From positions 372,001 through 436,000 of the forward strand of contig JAJKFH010000770.1 of NCBI GenBank assembly GCA_023333565.1: DNA of 64,000 nt, written 5' to 3'. Below, piece after piece: positions 1 through 54,900 of this stretch. The notes under the pieces are model-generated. The model was given only the letters and a program-made list of their open reading frames with translations. It had not been told where the DNA came from and searched no databases. Both the position numbers and the translations under genes were made by a program. The number at the start of each line of letters is the position of its first letter. The first letter of the stretch is position 1. The DNA is from Puffinus mauretanicus. Its lineage: Eukaryota > Chordata > Aves > Procellariiformes > Procellariidae.

Positions 1-2063
1 TGTAGTACCCATGAAAAGGAGTAGTGGTCTTGCTTTGAAGTTCTCTAGTAAATCACAAGTTGTCCTTTCAAGCAGTCGTAATGCAATCTGATTATTTTCT
101 CTATTGCATTTTTGAGGAAGCATTCTGAAAATGTTTGTCTATGCTTGGTAGAATTTTGTTTTAATGGAATTCATAGTCAATTTTGTTTAAACATTTGAGA
201 ACAGAGCCATGTTCTTCTCAGAGGTGCACATCAAAAGGACAGAAGGCAAGGGAAATTCTGATATAGCAGGGGAGAAGAAAGTATTTTGCAATGAAAAATT
301 GAACAGCGCTAGACCAAATTGTCCAAATCTGTAGCAATGTTGTTTGTGTTAAATGTGATGGGGAAAAATAGTGTAATGAAGGTAATGAACCATCAAAAGC
401 TGGTTATCCAGAGGAACTGCCACCGTGTGATGGGCTTTTGCTTTGCTTTGGTTTGGTTTATTTTAAAGGGTTCGATGGCGGTCAGAGATAACTTTAAGGT
501 TCCTCACATCCCTGCACTCTGGGGTGGGAGGACGGACTGAAACCCACCTTTGTTTAAAGTGAGAGGGAGGAGAGACCAGTTTGACTGGCTCGGCCCTGGG
601 ATGTCTTGCACTCCTGTGGAGTGTGCCTGGTTGCAGACGGGTTCCAAGGAATGATTGCCTGGTTTCTGCTGCTTTTTACTATTGAACGACTTAACCTCTT
701 GACACCATGAACAGAACGAATTGCAAACATCTCACGTTGCTTTTTGTATCTAAGTTTATAAAACCTGAAATATGATCTGGCTAGATTTTTTTCAAATATG
801 TTGTACTTGAAGTCAACTAAATTACAGCCAAATTTTCAGAAATGCTGAGCATGTGCAGCTTTCATTGGTGCTCAACAGAATTTACCAGATTATAAACCTG
901 CCTGATTTTTAAATATGTTTAACATATATTTGATTCAAGTAACTTTAAGCATGCATCTAGAGGACTTCTTTGGTAGGTGGTGGTTTTACTGGCACTTGAA
1001 TTAATTTGATTGATTTCCCCCACCCCCCCAAAAAAAAAGAAAAGAAAAAGAAAATGTCCAAAGTAAAAAATTCTGTGAAAGGCTCTGTACCTCCTTGTTT
1101 TACATGTCTCATGCTGTCTGTTAACACCGTACTGTCTGTGAAAATCTCCTAAGCAAATTTAGACTAAACTAGCACTTTTTTTTCCTTAGCTCCCCTTTAT
1201 CTGGCTGTCACCACTTTGAGTCTTGCCCTCACTGATATTTTCAGAAGGGTTTCTTATTTATTTTTTTTGCATGGTCAAAACCATATCCAGCCACCAAATG
1301 TTACCCCAGCAGGAATTCTGGGAAGCTCTCTTGCTGTGTGCTCAATTCCCTAATAAAAATCATACGAGCAGTCAGGGGAGAGGTCAATTGCTGAAATACT
1401 TTTCCAGAAACCAACAGATGATTCCTAGTCTTTGTGTTTTAGATTAAAATATTGAAGTAAAAATCTGTTCATTTTTCTCAAGTACAAATCATTTTTAGAT
1501 GAAGCTATATTAATGGCTGTGTTTAGCAAGTGTATTGTTAGCAGAAAATTGTAGGACTGTAGTTTTAAAATCAATTATTTGTAACTGTTCTTATGTAAAT
1601 AAATACTTTATGTTTCTGCACAAAATTAATTTGCTTTTTGACTTTAGTGTGTTTCTGTTGCTGCTTGTTACTTTGTTATCAGTTAAACAGTATATAGAGG
1701 AAGAACAACTGATTTTCACTATTTCACTGTTTTGCTTCTCTCAGACTGTTCCCCAAGTCTCTTTATGGAACATTAGTAAATTCCAGGCATAGTAATAAAT
1801 CCGTCTTTTTCTTTGAAAACATGTGGCAGGATAGAAATTTTTAATTAATCCTATTGTTTTCTGATGTCCAATAGACAATGTAGGAATAAATAGGTTTTCA
1901 CTGTTGATTGGTTTTTGATGGTGCTGATGTCTTCTTTAATAAGTTAGGTTACAGTTTAGGTGTTTCACCAAAAACACGTTATATGGGCAATAAAATGTTC
2001 ACTGCCAGTACTCTCAGCAGGTATCAGTTGCTTTAATCATCTTGATTTCTGTCTCATTGTCAG
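1..2063 (+). other. MAGI3: MAGI3 intron (5' of first visible exon)
   Basis: No exon of the GK domain recognised here. AT-rich, with a C-run followed by A-rich bases at 1018-1055. Nothing else supported. Confidence 0.7.
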
Positions 2064-32643
<30,580 letters not shown>

Positions 32644-34990
32644 CTGACACTTTTTTTTAGAACATGTTTTAATCAAGTTTCTAATAATGGTCATTTAAAA
32701 GCATTGTTTCTTTTCACGAAGTTGTCGTTTTTTCAGAAACTGGTTAGAGGGTAGAAAGTATTTGATTCGTTCTTAAATTATCTAAGCTGCATGAAGGACC
32801 TTTTGGATTGCTTAAATGAAACTCTTCCATAAGCTGCTGTCCCCTTGTCCTTTTGAAGGCGGTGTTCTGCTGCTCTCAACGTTGCACTGCTACGGCTTTC
32901 TCAGATAGTATTGTGAGTTTCTGAACAAAATTATTTAATGCCTATATCGCCAATGTGATCATGACTCACTTCTTGTTCTTGTGCCAAGTTATCTACTGTA
33001 TCCAGTCAATCTAATCCTTCTCATATGTATTCCAGTCACAGGAAAGGCAAGGTTTTGTTTGAAATGGGTATTTTCTCAAGAGCATGTTGCATGTTTACAT
33101 AAGGAAATACACATGTTCTTACTGGTTCAGTAAGAAGATGGGTGAGTTGGTTCTATCAATTCTAGGGCAGCAAATGAGCCACTGATGCTGTTCAATTGAT
33201 GTTTTTTCTTAAATTTTTATACCTAATACAAAATCGTGTAGATAAAAATTATATTTGACATAATCAAATGTTTTGTAATTTTGCTTTTTATGAACACAGC
33301 AAAATTGCTTTATTTTCTTGATTCATAAGGCTGCTTATAACAACTGTTGGCAAACATCTGTCTGAAAAGAGAAAATTCTGGGTTCTGTTAAATAACATAA
33401 TTCCTTTGGTTTCACTTGTGGCACTGTGTCATCCTTAGCATTCTTTGTAAACATAAGCAATCAGTGCACATTTATTTTCAGTCTCATTGTGGTGCTGTAT
33501 ACTGAACTCCCATCTTTAATTATTTAATGCTAGTTAGGAACCGGATTTTTTCCCTCTGTAGAGATAACAGCTGACCTTTAGGACAGAACCAACTGCCATA
33601 GTCGCTTCTTAAATGAAGTTCTTGCCTGTGTATATTAGAAGTCTCCCATATGCTGAATGTGTGGTCTGTTCTAAGAGTGCTAAATAGGATTATATACAGG
33701 GTACATGAGACTTAATATCTATTGTTTGGGCTATAAGACATATTTTTAAAAGAGGAATCTACTGACACATCAGTCCTACAGCTGTAAGAACAGCAGACTG
33801 CATAAACTGAAGGGTTTTATTTTCTTATAGTTTTAGTGATGATTTCCTGACGTGTTAGGTTTTTAATGACTGCAGAAAAGTGGTAAAAGGAGCCCATTGG
33901 TCCCGTTTTGCAGAAGGAGAAAGAAGTGTAAAAGGTCAAGCTTTACTTACGCATGTTAAAATTCAAACTAACACAATTTGCTATTGGAAAGTGAATGAGT
34001 TTGGCTTGTTGAACACCTTGTTCGGCTTTGAAACATTTAATGTTTTTAAGGCTTAATGAAGCACAGTGAATCAGTTCTGAGTTGAATTCTTTAGAAGTAC
34101 AGATGACTACTCAAACAGCTTTTTAAACAAAGACTTTGAAAATTAAATAGGCTTTAAAGCAGATCTGAACTGTGCTCTGCTGCTTGACGTTGGATGATCC
34201 ATTGCGATTTGCTGTGTAGCACAATACGTACAAATACTCCGTGTTGTGGAGTATGACTGTGAAAATACTTAATACTTTGAAGTAGCCTATGTAGATATTA
34301 ACCATGTATTCTTAACAGGAGATTCTGTTTTATGTTGAGTTGTATGCACTTGCCCTAACCACCGAGTACAGTAACAAGTTCAGACGTTTAATACAAAGAT
34401 GAATTAGCACCACTGAAACTATTTTCCTGTCATCAACTACCCTTATATTTTTTCTATATGTTAATGTGACCTGATTTAGTGTCTTACCTGTGTGTGGTTT
34501 CTCCTTCCACAGAACTTGTATCTGTACTTACTGTATCGGATGACTTAGCAATGTGGCCTTGGAATGCTAAGCAATGTATGGATGTACTGGGTGTAAATGT
34601 TTATATATTGTACAGCACCTTTATACATACTTCTGAGGTTCTGACTAGAGAGAGACCTGTAAATCGCTCATTATTTTTTATATAGATATTAAAAAGAAAC
34701 TCCAGTTCATGGCCTGTATAAAATAGATTCTTTGTTGACTTTCAGCGGTGTGATACTTTAAAAGCTAAATCTATGACCCAGGTTTTACCCACAAACATAA
34801 AACTCTTCTGGAAAACAAATGCAATTTATTATTGGAAGTTTCCTTGACTCCCTGTTCAAATAACAAACGTTCACCGTTATAAAAATCATCAAGTCATGTA
34901 GAAACAGTTGTTAATGATGAAATACTTGTACTGTAGGTTTATTTGTACATTTTGATATATAAAATTGTCATCTCCTTTTACATCTTACAA
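32644..34990 (+). other. MAGI3: MAGI3 3' UTR (end uncertain)
   Basis: AT-rich, without coding signal. I found no canonical AATAAA downstream of the stop. Weak candidates for cleavage are ATTAAA at 34688-34693 and TATAAA forms near 34713 and 34960. The right boundary is a guess. Confidence 0.5.
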
Positions 34991-34999
34991 CTTTTCCTT

Positions 35000-36033
35000 G
35001 TACAGAAAATAGCTGTAAACAATTTACTACCAAAAATTCACATGCCATCTTACCCCTTATGTGAAAGAATGAAGCGATGAAAAGTTCTTCAGTTTTTGCT
35101 TTTTTCGTTACTAATATAATAGAAGACACTAGAGTCAGTTAAGGAAAATGTAAGTTTAACAGATGTCTTTAAAATATTTTGTTTCTCTCCTATGCCCTTT
35201 CTAAACATTAATCTGCTTTTGGGTGAGGAAGTCTTTGCCACATCTCTGGCGCTAACTGATTCTCACAACAGATTTCTTCCTCAGGTTTGCAGCATAAGGC
35301 ACTATTGCAGCGCGGAGCTGCAACAGCCTCTCAGAGCGCGGAGCAAGGCTGGTTGTTAGAAAAAGACACGCCACGATGCCCTTGGGAGAGAGCCCGGGCT
35401 AAGCATAACTGAGGTGTTACAGGGAATGAACACAGCAAAATAGAGTTGAGAAATGCTTTACTTGTAGTTTGTGTTGTAAGGTTGTTCTCACATAACTAAT
35501 GTTTTCAAAAAATGATCGCTTATTTGCAGAAGACCCAAGGTAAGCCAACCAGCATGAATCTGTTATATTGCTTAACTGTCAACATGGAGGCAGGATTCAT
35601 CTTGTGCGAACCAAATTTCAGTGCATCCTGCAGTAGTTCAAGCCTCAAGCACGCTGAGCTTCTAAGAAAAGAAATACTCTTCAGCACATTCAGATAAACG
35701 CATCTAAGTATTACCAGTCTGAGCAGAGCTCTGAAGAAGGATGCAGAAATTGGAAAATCTCAGTGTAGCTCCAAGCTCTCTGAAAAGGATGATGCTAACT
35801 GAAACAGGAGGCCTGATTCTTCACTTGTTGCATGCACAGGATTCAGATTTTACAGAAACAAGGCACCTGAGCAATCATCGGTGTCCCTCCAGTAGGAGCC
35901 CTCGCATGGCTTTTAGTGTTTTATGCCCTGTGCTGTGTGCACAAGCCTCTGCTATTTCCTCCTAGTATTTGGCCCCGTTAATTCTGTTTTGCTGTGTGTC
36001 CGTGCCATGGGATGACTTTGCTAATTAGACCAG
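35000..36033. other. Tail-to-tail MAGI3/PHTF1 spacer
   Basis: No recognisable gene or repeat. The exact MAGI3 end is unknown, so the 3' UTRs could meet or overlap. Confidence 0.5.
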
Positions 36034-36039
36034 TTTATT
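36034..36039 (-). terminator. PHTF1: AATAAA poly(A) signal, PHTF1
   Basis: tttatt on the plus strand, AATAAA on the minus strand, about 190 nt beyond the stop codon. First canonical signal in that direction; gives a short 3' UTR of about 210 nt. Confidence 0.55.
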
Positions 36040-36227
36040 CTGTATGTTATAGAGCAGTAAAGCAGAGGGAGAACTTCTGATACATACACTGAGGATCTGT
36101 TAAAAAATTGTAATTGCAGATTTCCGTAGTATGAGAGCACCTCTGCTTTTTGCCCGAGGTATTGGTTATCTTCTCTGGTTGGTCTGTCTGTCTGGTGGAG
36201 AGGGCCGAGTGCTGACGTTTGCTCAGT

Positions 36228-47224
<10,997 letters not shown>

Positions 47225-47254
47225 GGGGCGCCGCGGGGCGCAGGCCAGCTGGGG

Positions 47255-47288
47255 GCGGCCCGGCCCCGGCCCCGGCCCCCGCCCGGGC
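47255..47288 (-). promoter_or_regulatory. PHTF1: GGGGCC-type G-quadruplex motif at PHTF1 5' end
   Basis: On the minus strand the block reads GGGCGGGGGCCGGGGCC followed by two further G tracts: at least five runs of three or more G with loops of 1-2 bases, 31-64 nt upstream of the PHTF1 ATG. Fits the classic G4 pattern. Confidence 0.6.
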
Positions 47289-47449
47289 CGCTGTTACCCT
47301 GGAGACCGCCGCACGCCCGGTGCTCGACTGCCTCCGCCTGCCCCCGCACCGCCCCCGCCCAGGCAGCACTAGGAGAGCGCCGAGCCCGGCTCCGCCCCGG
47401 CCGCCCGCCGCCGCGGCTCTCGAGCAGAAAAAAGCAGCCAGGCAGTAAA

Positions 47450-50400
47450 GGACAAAATCAGACTTTGTTTATTAAAAAAATACTTTACAGGAAAAATTTC
47501 TATGCATTCCGTTGGACTATTTTACAAAGAATAGCTTAACAGTTTGACACTCGTGTACAGCCAGCTACGACAGAAACGCGCTGCGCCGAGGTCCGCGCGG
47601 CGCTGGCGCTGCTCGGCGCCTGCAGAGCCCGGGCGCGCTAACGCCAATAAATACGGCAGGGCCGCGCAAAGCAGAGTCCCCAGGCAACTGCGCCGTCCTC
47701 TGCAGGACTCGGGCAAAGGAAAGCCGCCGCGCGCCGCGGCCGCCAATCCAAACCAGACCAAGTCACAGACGCAGCGATACAGTTGTACAACGACAGGCCC
47801 CGGGCGCCCGCAGGCCCTCCCCCCGGCGGCGGGACGCGCCCCGCTGCCAACACTCGGCACCCGCGGGCACTGCGCGGGTGGCCGGACCCGAGAACGGCAG
47901 GCCACGCCGGGCTACGGACTTGAGCTCCCGCTGTGGGAAAAGCTCCGGCCGTAGCCTTGTCCAGGGGAGCGGAACCAACATGCAGGAAAACTGACAGAGC
48001 ACAGCAGAGAGCCCTTTTTCTGTATGGCGAGACCTACACCTGTGAAAACGCCCATTATAAATCCCCTGAGAACACTTCGCAGAGTGTCCCACCTTCCTGG
48101 AAGAGAACCTGTCGAGTACCTGCACAAAATGACTTGTAGCATGTCTAAAGGAGAGAGGAAACTGAAGCTAACTGGTATTTCATCTTTAAATTGCACTTTG
48201 CCAGTCCACTTCTAGCACAACTGAGCTGCTCACCTTCATCCCAAGTGACATTTTTAATCAACAGCACTTTATTTAACATAGAAGCCTAAGCCCGAGTTCC
48301 GTATCTCCAAGCTGATCACTCCTTACGGACAGAGCGCTTGGTCAGTTAGCGCTTGTCTCCAGTATTGGAGTGTTTTCTCGTTATCAGCTGACACACATAT
48401 CACAGGGCAGATCCTCATAAACGGAGAACTGGGGATTTACAGGAACTGACCAGCGCATTCGTATTTATGAACTGTTCGGTATCTACCTGGGTACTACTCA
48501 GAACTACTAGAACAACCCATGAAATTCGCCACAGTTTGATTATCTCATTATGTAGGCTGTTTTATGAAATCTCACAAAGAAATTCAAACAGCTGGCTATT
48601 TAACATGAGAGAGATTCAGAAATATTTACCTGGACCTACCCAGAGATTTGTTTTGCTCAGCAAACACTAAGTGGCTTGAACTCGTTACACCATTTCTAAA
48701 CAGCTATAGCTTATAAAAATCAGTATTCTACATGTCTTGTTCTGGAAAACATTTGCATCTTTCACACCAAGGCATTGTTCTATTCTGCTCTGTTTTCAGT
48801 GCAATTGAAGCGATCCTGAAAAAATGGCTAAAGAGTATAGCGATCAGCTTCATAAGCAATCCCTCTCACACTTTACATCCACAATTGAGGTGGAGTTTGA
48901 AAGTAGTATGTCATTTTGGTAAAAGCGTACCAAAGCTGATAATATATTTAGGTAATAGATTTTTATAAAGTTTGCTCCTCTCTCCCTCAATCTTCCAAGC
49001 ATGCTAGAACAGCATCAGCAACATTCGAGTCATTTGAAGATACGTTTCTGTATTTAAATCTGACATTAGATATTATGCTAGTAATTGAACAGAACACAAA
49101 GAGAGCATGATACTATTGGTCATGTCCCTCCATCCAAAGAGATAAGTCAGAGCATCTTCCTGGTATTTCAAGCTGTAGTCACAGATTTCACTAAAGCTAC
49201 AGTTTTGAAAGCAACATGAGCCACTCTGGTCTTCTTCCTTCATCCATTTGAAAACATGCTATTACAATTTACAGAGGACTTCCGAATTGATTCCCTCTTC
49301 ATTCTGTTTCAACTTCCACTATAAAACAGACAAGTTGGTGTATGGGGGCTCTTAATCTGTTTATTCTGCCTTTAAAGTTATGTTTGCAGACTCACTGTAG
49401 TATCTGCAGATTTGTCAATTCCTGAGTGATTGTACGCAGTGCTGGCTGTCAAAGAACGGCCACCATATTGATGTACCCCTACTGACACGACCTAAGAATA
49501 GCACATGTGAGAAGTGAAATGGGCACTTGGAAGACTAGCAGACTTCATAAAAAGGAAAGAACACCCTTGGGTAATACGATCTTTGAATGTGAAGGATGAA
49601 CTGACACCACTATTGCCTGTGAGGAATTTTACTTTGCACAACCCTTAAAGCTATGAAATTCCTCTTAACATAAAAAGTGGAAAAAACCCACCAGAGAACA
49701 GACGGCTCATTTATGAACCAGTCTGGGTCACCTAGAATTTCTGCTAAGATTAAATTACACCCCTGCATGAATCACATTACTTTTCATCATAAAAGCTTTC
49801 CATTCTAACACCTTATTTACACAGATTACTAAACAAGTCACTACCACTTCAATCTGTAAATTAGTTTTAAATTGAAATATTTCCTAGTCCTCATTTTTGT
49901 ACCGAAGACAATACATACATACACATAAGGAGTAATACAGGTTCTAACTAATCACTGCAGTATCTTCTGATGATTATTTTTCTATCAGTTTAAAATAGTG
50001 ACCTCTACACTGAGGTGCTAATATGTATATAAAAGCCTACACAAACAATATTGCACAAAGTAAGATTTATAATAGAGTAACATATTTTAGAGACCCTTAT
50101 AAAGAGAAGAGTAATAATTGATATTAAAAAGATGCATCCAGAACTAACACAGCATCTTTGCTTTTGTCTAGTCTAACATAGTGTTTCAAATCTTTCTACC
50201 CCAGTGAGGATTAGAACAAATAAAGTTAAAGTTATCTGGACACAGCTTAAGTTGCACCAAAACCCAACTTGTACTCTAAATGTGGGGGGGGAGAAGGGAG
50301 AGGGAAAAGGGGACAGGACTTCCTTCTGATGACTGGAAAGGGCAGTAATAAATGGGGTGAGTGAAAGTCAAATACAGATTACACGTTAACATCCAGAAAT

Positions 50401-51464
50401 ATTGAAAGATTGTTTAAAAACTGTTGATAGCTGACACTCTACATATTTAGCATGTGCCACTGATTTTTCCACAGTACCTGGGCACCCAGAAGCTACACAT
50501 GGAAACAGCAGTCCAATGCCATAATACTTTTTATTGTGAAATAGTAATACAGAACTTCCTAGAATAAGGACAGCCTTACTGCGTAAGTCAGTTATCAACT
50601 CAATGCTATTATATTAAGTGCATCAGTACAAGGGAAAGTGTGGTTCCATTGGACACGTTACGACCTGACCAAAACAAGCTGCCAAGTTGGTTAGTATTTT
50701 AAAGCCTTAAAGTGCTCAAAGATAGCAGTTTCCTCCACAAGACTACCAATAGGTTCTCTAATTTTGACACTAGTATTAATCATGTTCAGGGAAGATGTGT
50801 TTTGGAAGCAAAGCCCTCACACCAAACAACATAAACAGTGCTATGAAAAGTGTTAGGTCAATAAGTCATTGCATTTCAACAGGATCAGACACTTTCTTCA
50901 GTTAATTTTAGAGATCACCTTTGTAGGAACTGTACGAAATAGAAATCAATTTCTGTAGCTTGTATATAAACTCAACTTGTATATAAACCAACATGTCGAG
51001 AACAGACATACCAAAAATTTCACAAACCATCAAAAGTGCTGTGCTTTCTCTTTTTTTTTTTTTTTAAGCAATTAAAATGAGATGGGAAGTCTTCTACAAA
51101 AGCATCACTTTCTGGTGAAGATTGGAGATAAAGTAAAAGTAGGGAAATAACACTGACCAATATAGTTCAATCATTTTATGTTCCTGGAGGAATTTCATTC
51201 TGACTTTGAGGAGATATTCAATATCTCTTTACTTAAACAGAAAGAAGTGGTAGACCACTGTTACAGGTTGTACTAAGGGGTTAAAATACAACTTGAATTT
51301 TGCATAATCTGTGTAAAAAAGATATGCTTGACATTTTGGAATGTCACCTTTCTTTATAGAATTATAGGCAAGATTTCTCCAATAAAACATAAGCCAGTTA
51401 TAAAACTATAACTTCACATCAAAATTTTAAAAAGTTGTTAAAAAAATGTTTGATTATATACATA
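47450..51464 (-). other. RSBN1: RSBN1 3' UTR (about 4 kb)
   Basis: No coding signal on either strand except chance frames in the GC-rich right-to-left end. AATAAA (tttatt on plus) occurs at about 50523, 49358, 48267 and 47468, so several 3' UTR lengths are possible. Contains a 15-base A run on the minus strand near 51051-51065. The part between 47560 and 47960 is unusually GC-rich for a 3' UTR because it overlaps the PHTF1 CpG island. Confidence 0.6.
47468..47473 (-). terminator. RSBN1: AATAAA poly(A) signal, likely distal end of RSBN1
   Basis: Minus strand reads tgtaaagtatttttttaataaacaaagtctgattttgtc: a TGTA element before and T/G-rich bases after the hexamer, a good poly(A) context. It is 244 nt upstream of the PHTF1 start codon. 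Confidence 0.6.
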
Positions 51465-51926
51465 TCACACAGAAGAGCCTGCATGATCCTGTGGATTGTG
51501 TTGCTGATCAGACTCTATTTTAAAACCTGGAAGGGGCTGGGCCACCTGATCTGGTTGCACAAGTCCTGATAATGAAGAAGCAGAGGAGGAGAGCACCCCT
51601 GTTGTTAGCTGCATTTCTATACCTGGTTCTTCAGACTCTATTTTTACACTCACACACTGGGGTTCACCTTCTGACTCTGTCTTTCCAGGAACACTACTGT
51701 TCAAGCTTGAGTTGCTTTCTGCATTTTGAGACGTCTCCCCCACAGGGTGATATTGTTTAAGTCTTATGTGCCAGGCTAAGCTGCAGACTGCTGACACTGT
51801 TTTGAACTGATGGATGACATTTCTAGGGATGAAGTAGATGTCATTGTCACACAACTGAATTCTAGCATAGCGAATGCCTTCCCGTCTCATTTGGTTTAGT
51901 TTGGCTTCATCCACCCACTGAACACA
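51465..51926 (-). CDS. RSBN1: RSBN1 last coding exon
   Basis: Acceptor tctctcag. Encodes [40 protein letters not shown], then a poorly conserved Ser/Glu-rich tail with two IESE/IESD-type motifs, TGA at 51467-51465. Confidence 0.96.
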   Translation of the reverse strand, partial: CVQWVDEAKLNQMRREGIRYARIQLCDNDIYFIPRNVIHQFKTVSAVCSLAWHIRLKQYHPVGETSQNAESNSSLNSSVPGKTESEGEPQCVSVKIESEEPGIEMQLTTGVLSSSASSLSGLVQPDQVAQPLPGFKIESDQQHNPQDHAGSSV

Positions 51927-54900
51927 CTGAGAGAAGGAAAGATGGTAAAGTTAGTGGTATACTCTGTTTAGAGTAAACAATTCAGTATCCACCTATTTTC
52001 AACATACTTCGTTTCTAAACCAGAATGTTTCTGTTTAACAGGTAAAACTTCAAATTTAAATGAGAATTGGACTTTTTAAATATAATTTATCTAATGCGCA
52101 CAATGAACAGTTAGGAGCATTCTACAGTTATAGTTGAAAAGAGTAGGTTTGACATGAGGCTGCATTGTTTTGGCTGACAGGACTGAGTTCAGATGCCTTC
52201 ACGTCCTAAGACAACATCAGTATTTTGGAAAAAGCACAAACAGGCATACTGTTTCTATAGCACATACCATGACTCACAGCATAAATCCCAGCTTGGTGGA
52301 AAGGAAAAGCCGTTGGACTAGATGATCATTGTAGGTCCCTTCCATCTGAACTATTCTATTCTGAAACATGAGAAGGGAAACTGCCCAAGAGAGCTGTGAA
52401 CTGAGAGCCGCTGAGGATACAAAAGGGCTGGCTATACAGTGAACCTGAAAACTGTCAGAAGCTACTTCCAAAATGCTAAGAATGAGCTGTCACTAGGAAA
52501 GATTCAATACCTGTGACACTGGAGGTTCATGCAGGTCCAACTGAAGTCTCTGCACAACATCAGTGAAATCTTCAGCATGAAAACAAACCACATCTTTGGT
52601 TATACGAGGCTGGTCACTCCTAGAAAAAGATGAGAATTCCAGGAATTGTTAAAGAATTTGAGTTATAGAGAATTATAACTCTTTCCAGCAAAAAGTTTCA
52701 TTGGACCAATAACCCTCTTCAGTTCTACACTGCGCACGAAGTCTCCTCACTTCTCAATATGTGTATTACTGGAGGTGTAATTCACAGATTTCTCTTTTTT
52801 TGTTGTTTTACTTCTTTCTTGATGCATGCACAACAGAAGTGATGTTTTCGTGGACAAATACTATACTGAAATGTCCAAGAACTAGGTTCAAATTGCCACT
52901 ATCAAAGTTCTGTGTATGTTCTAGGAACCACGATTTGCCTCAATTCTTCCATTCTATAATTAGAATAATTCTGTATTAAGGGAAAAATGTAAAGTAACAA
53001 AGTAACTCTGAAGTCGAATAAATGAAGAGCTGGGTTTTATTCAGTGGCTGTGAATCAGAGTAAAGGAAGTTCTGGCACCTTTTATTCATATGAAAATCTG
53101 ATGATATTGCTAATGATGCTGTGCAATTTCTACTGTAATTGCTAGAAATAACAATGATGCAACTCTAGTTTCTCTGCAAGGTCACCAGTGATGTCCTGGA
53201 TACATGAAATGAGAAAGCACTGTAGCTGTGAAATTAATTACATTGAGTTCTTAGATTACTCTTACAGAAGTTAGCATTATACCTATTCAGGAAAAGAACA
53301 TTCACAGATGATGGTCCAGGCATGGTATCTTAAGGCTTATTTTGTATATCACTAAAATTTTCTGCAAACTACTGTTACAACTCTTCTACTGCCTCAAGAA
53401 AAGGGAAAATAGTAGGCCTATAGCTTGTGTTTTTCAAGCTCTGAGACAGCATTTATCTCATTACAGGTTTTAAACCATTTCTTTGATTAGGCTTGTTTAC
53501 CAAGGAATTTTCTTTTTTTAAGAGAGAAAATGTTTCTAATTACCCCCTCCTACTAGAATAGTTGCTTTTCAGTGGCACTTACCATTCCCCAAACTGTACA
53601 GCCTTCAGAACACCTACAGCAGCTGTACTCTGCCAGTCGAACCCTTGACCCACATGATCAGCGTGAGCTCTTGTTCTGTCTTCAAACAGAACCTCACGGG
53701 GCTCACTGGTCCGAGGTAGGTACTGGAGATTCTTTATTTCGTTCATTGACCTGCAACGTGATAAAGAGACATACTAAAAAATGTTTCAGACTACTCAAAA
53801 ACAAATACTTGTATTAAAATAATCTTGAAGTGTTGTGTGCTGCAGGTTTCAAAATCAAAGCACTTCCCTCTGATTTCTTTTAGGTGTTTATTTGACAAAA
53901 GATTGAAACATAGACAGCAAAGTACAATTCAGGTTATGAAATCAAACTTTATAAAACAAACCCAATCACCAAAAAAAATTTTTTTTTCACTTGTGCTGAA
54001 AGAATTCTTCCAGGAATTTAATGGTATATAAAATAGCGCTATTTTAATAGATACTGAAGCTTAATTATTTGAAATTACAATTAAAATATGCTTCCAATTC
54101 TTTATCTCCTAAAATTTGTTCTACAGCACACTCCTTCTGAGAAAGATAGCACGTACACATGTATACCACAATATTTCCTGAGAAGGAAGACAGTACTACA
54201 AGTGCTTTAGCACTAATATTAAAATGCGACATGAACAGTGTAAGGATCTCTGCTGTTTTAGAGCATTTCACCTGTCCCCACCACCAAATTAGTTCTTTCC
54301 ACAGAAATAAGATGAATAAAACAAGTCTTCTGAAGGATAATGAAAAGAGATTTCAATCTTAAGAAAGCATTGATCTAGGACATACTACTATGAAAAGTGG
54401 TGAAATAAAATAACCATCACAAATAACATTTGTCTTATCCACTAGGCCAATGTGAAACAGAAATGAAACGTCAATCTGTGAATTAGCCTTCTGAAGAACT
54501 AGTTACACATTTGTTCTCAAATCTAATGCAGACATAACTGCAATGTTTTACCTTTAATATGGAAAGGAAAACAAAACATTACCGGCGCCGTTTGAATGGC
54601 GATTTTGGCATATCAGCTGTTGGGATCATCTGCTCTCCTGGTCTCACCCACATTATGGGACCATCATCACTTTGTGACCTGCACTGAAGTCTGAGACTAG
54701 AAAGAGTACCCCAGGGCAAAGTCATCTAAAAGAAAACAAAAACAAAACAACGCACAAAACACACATAACACAAAACACTGGGTGAGATAGAAAAATTAAA
54801 TGATGCCTTTGGTAAAACTGGTTCAAATTTGCTGTCTAAAGAATTGCATTGAAACTAAAATAAATTCGAGAGGTAAATTATATTCCAAGCTAACTTTACC

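Noticed and set aside
47544..47954. Long frames on both strands at the CpG island edge
   Set aside because: Composition effect; no recognisable protein, no splice context, overlaps the RSBN1 3' UTR.
49969..50014. Box C (tgatgat) and box D-like (ctgag) bases suggesting a C/D snoRNA
   Set aside because: Too short between boxes and no terminal stem.
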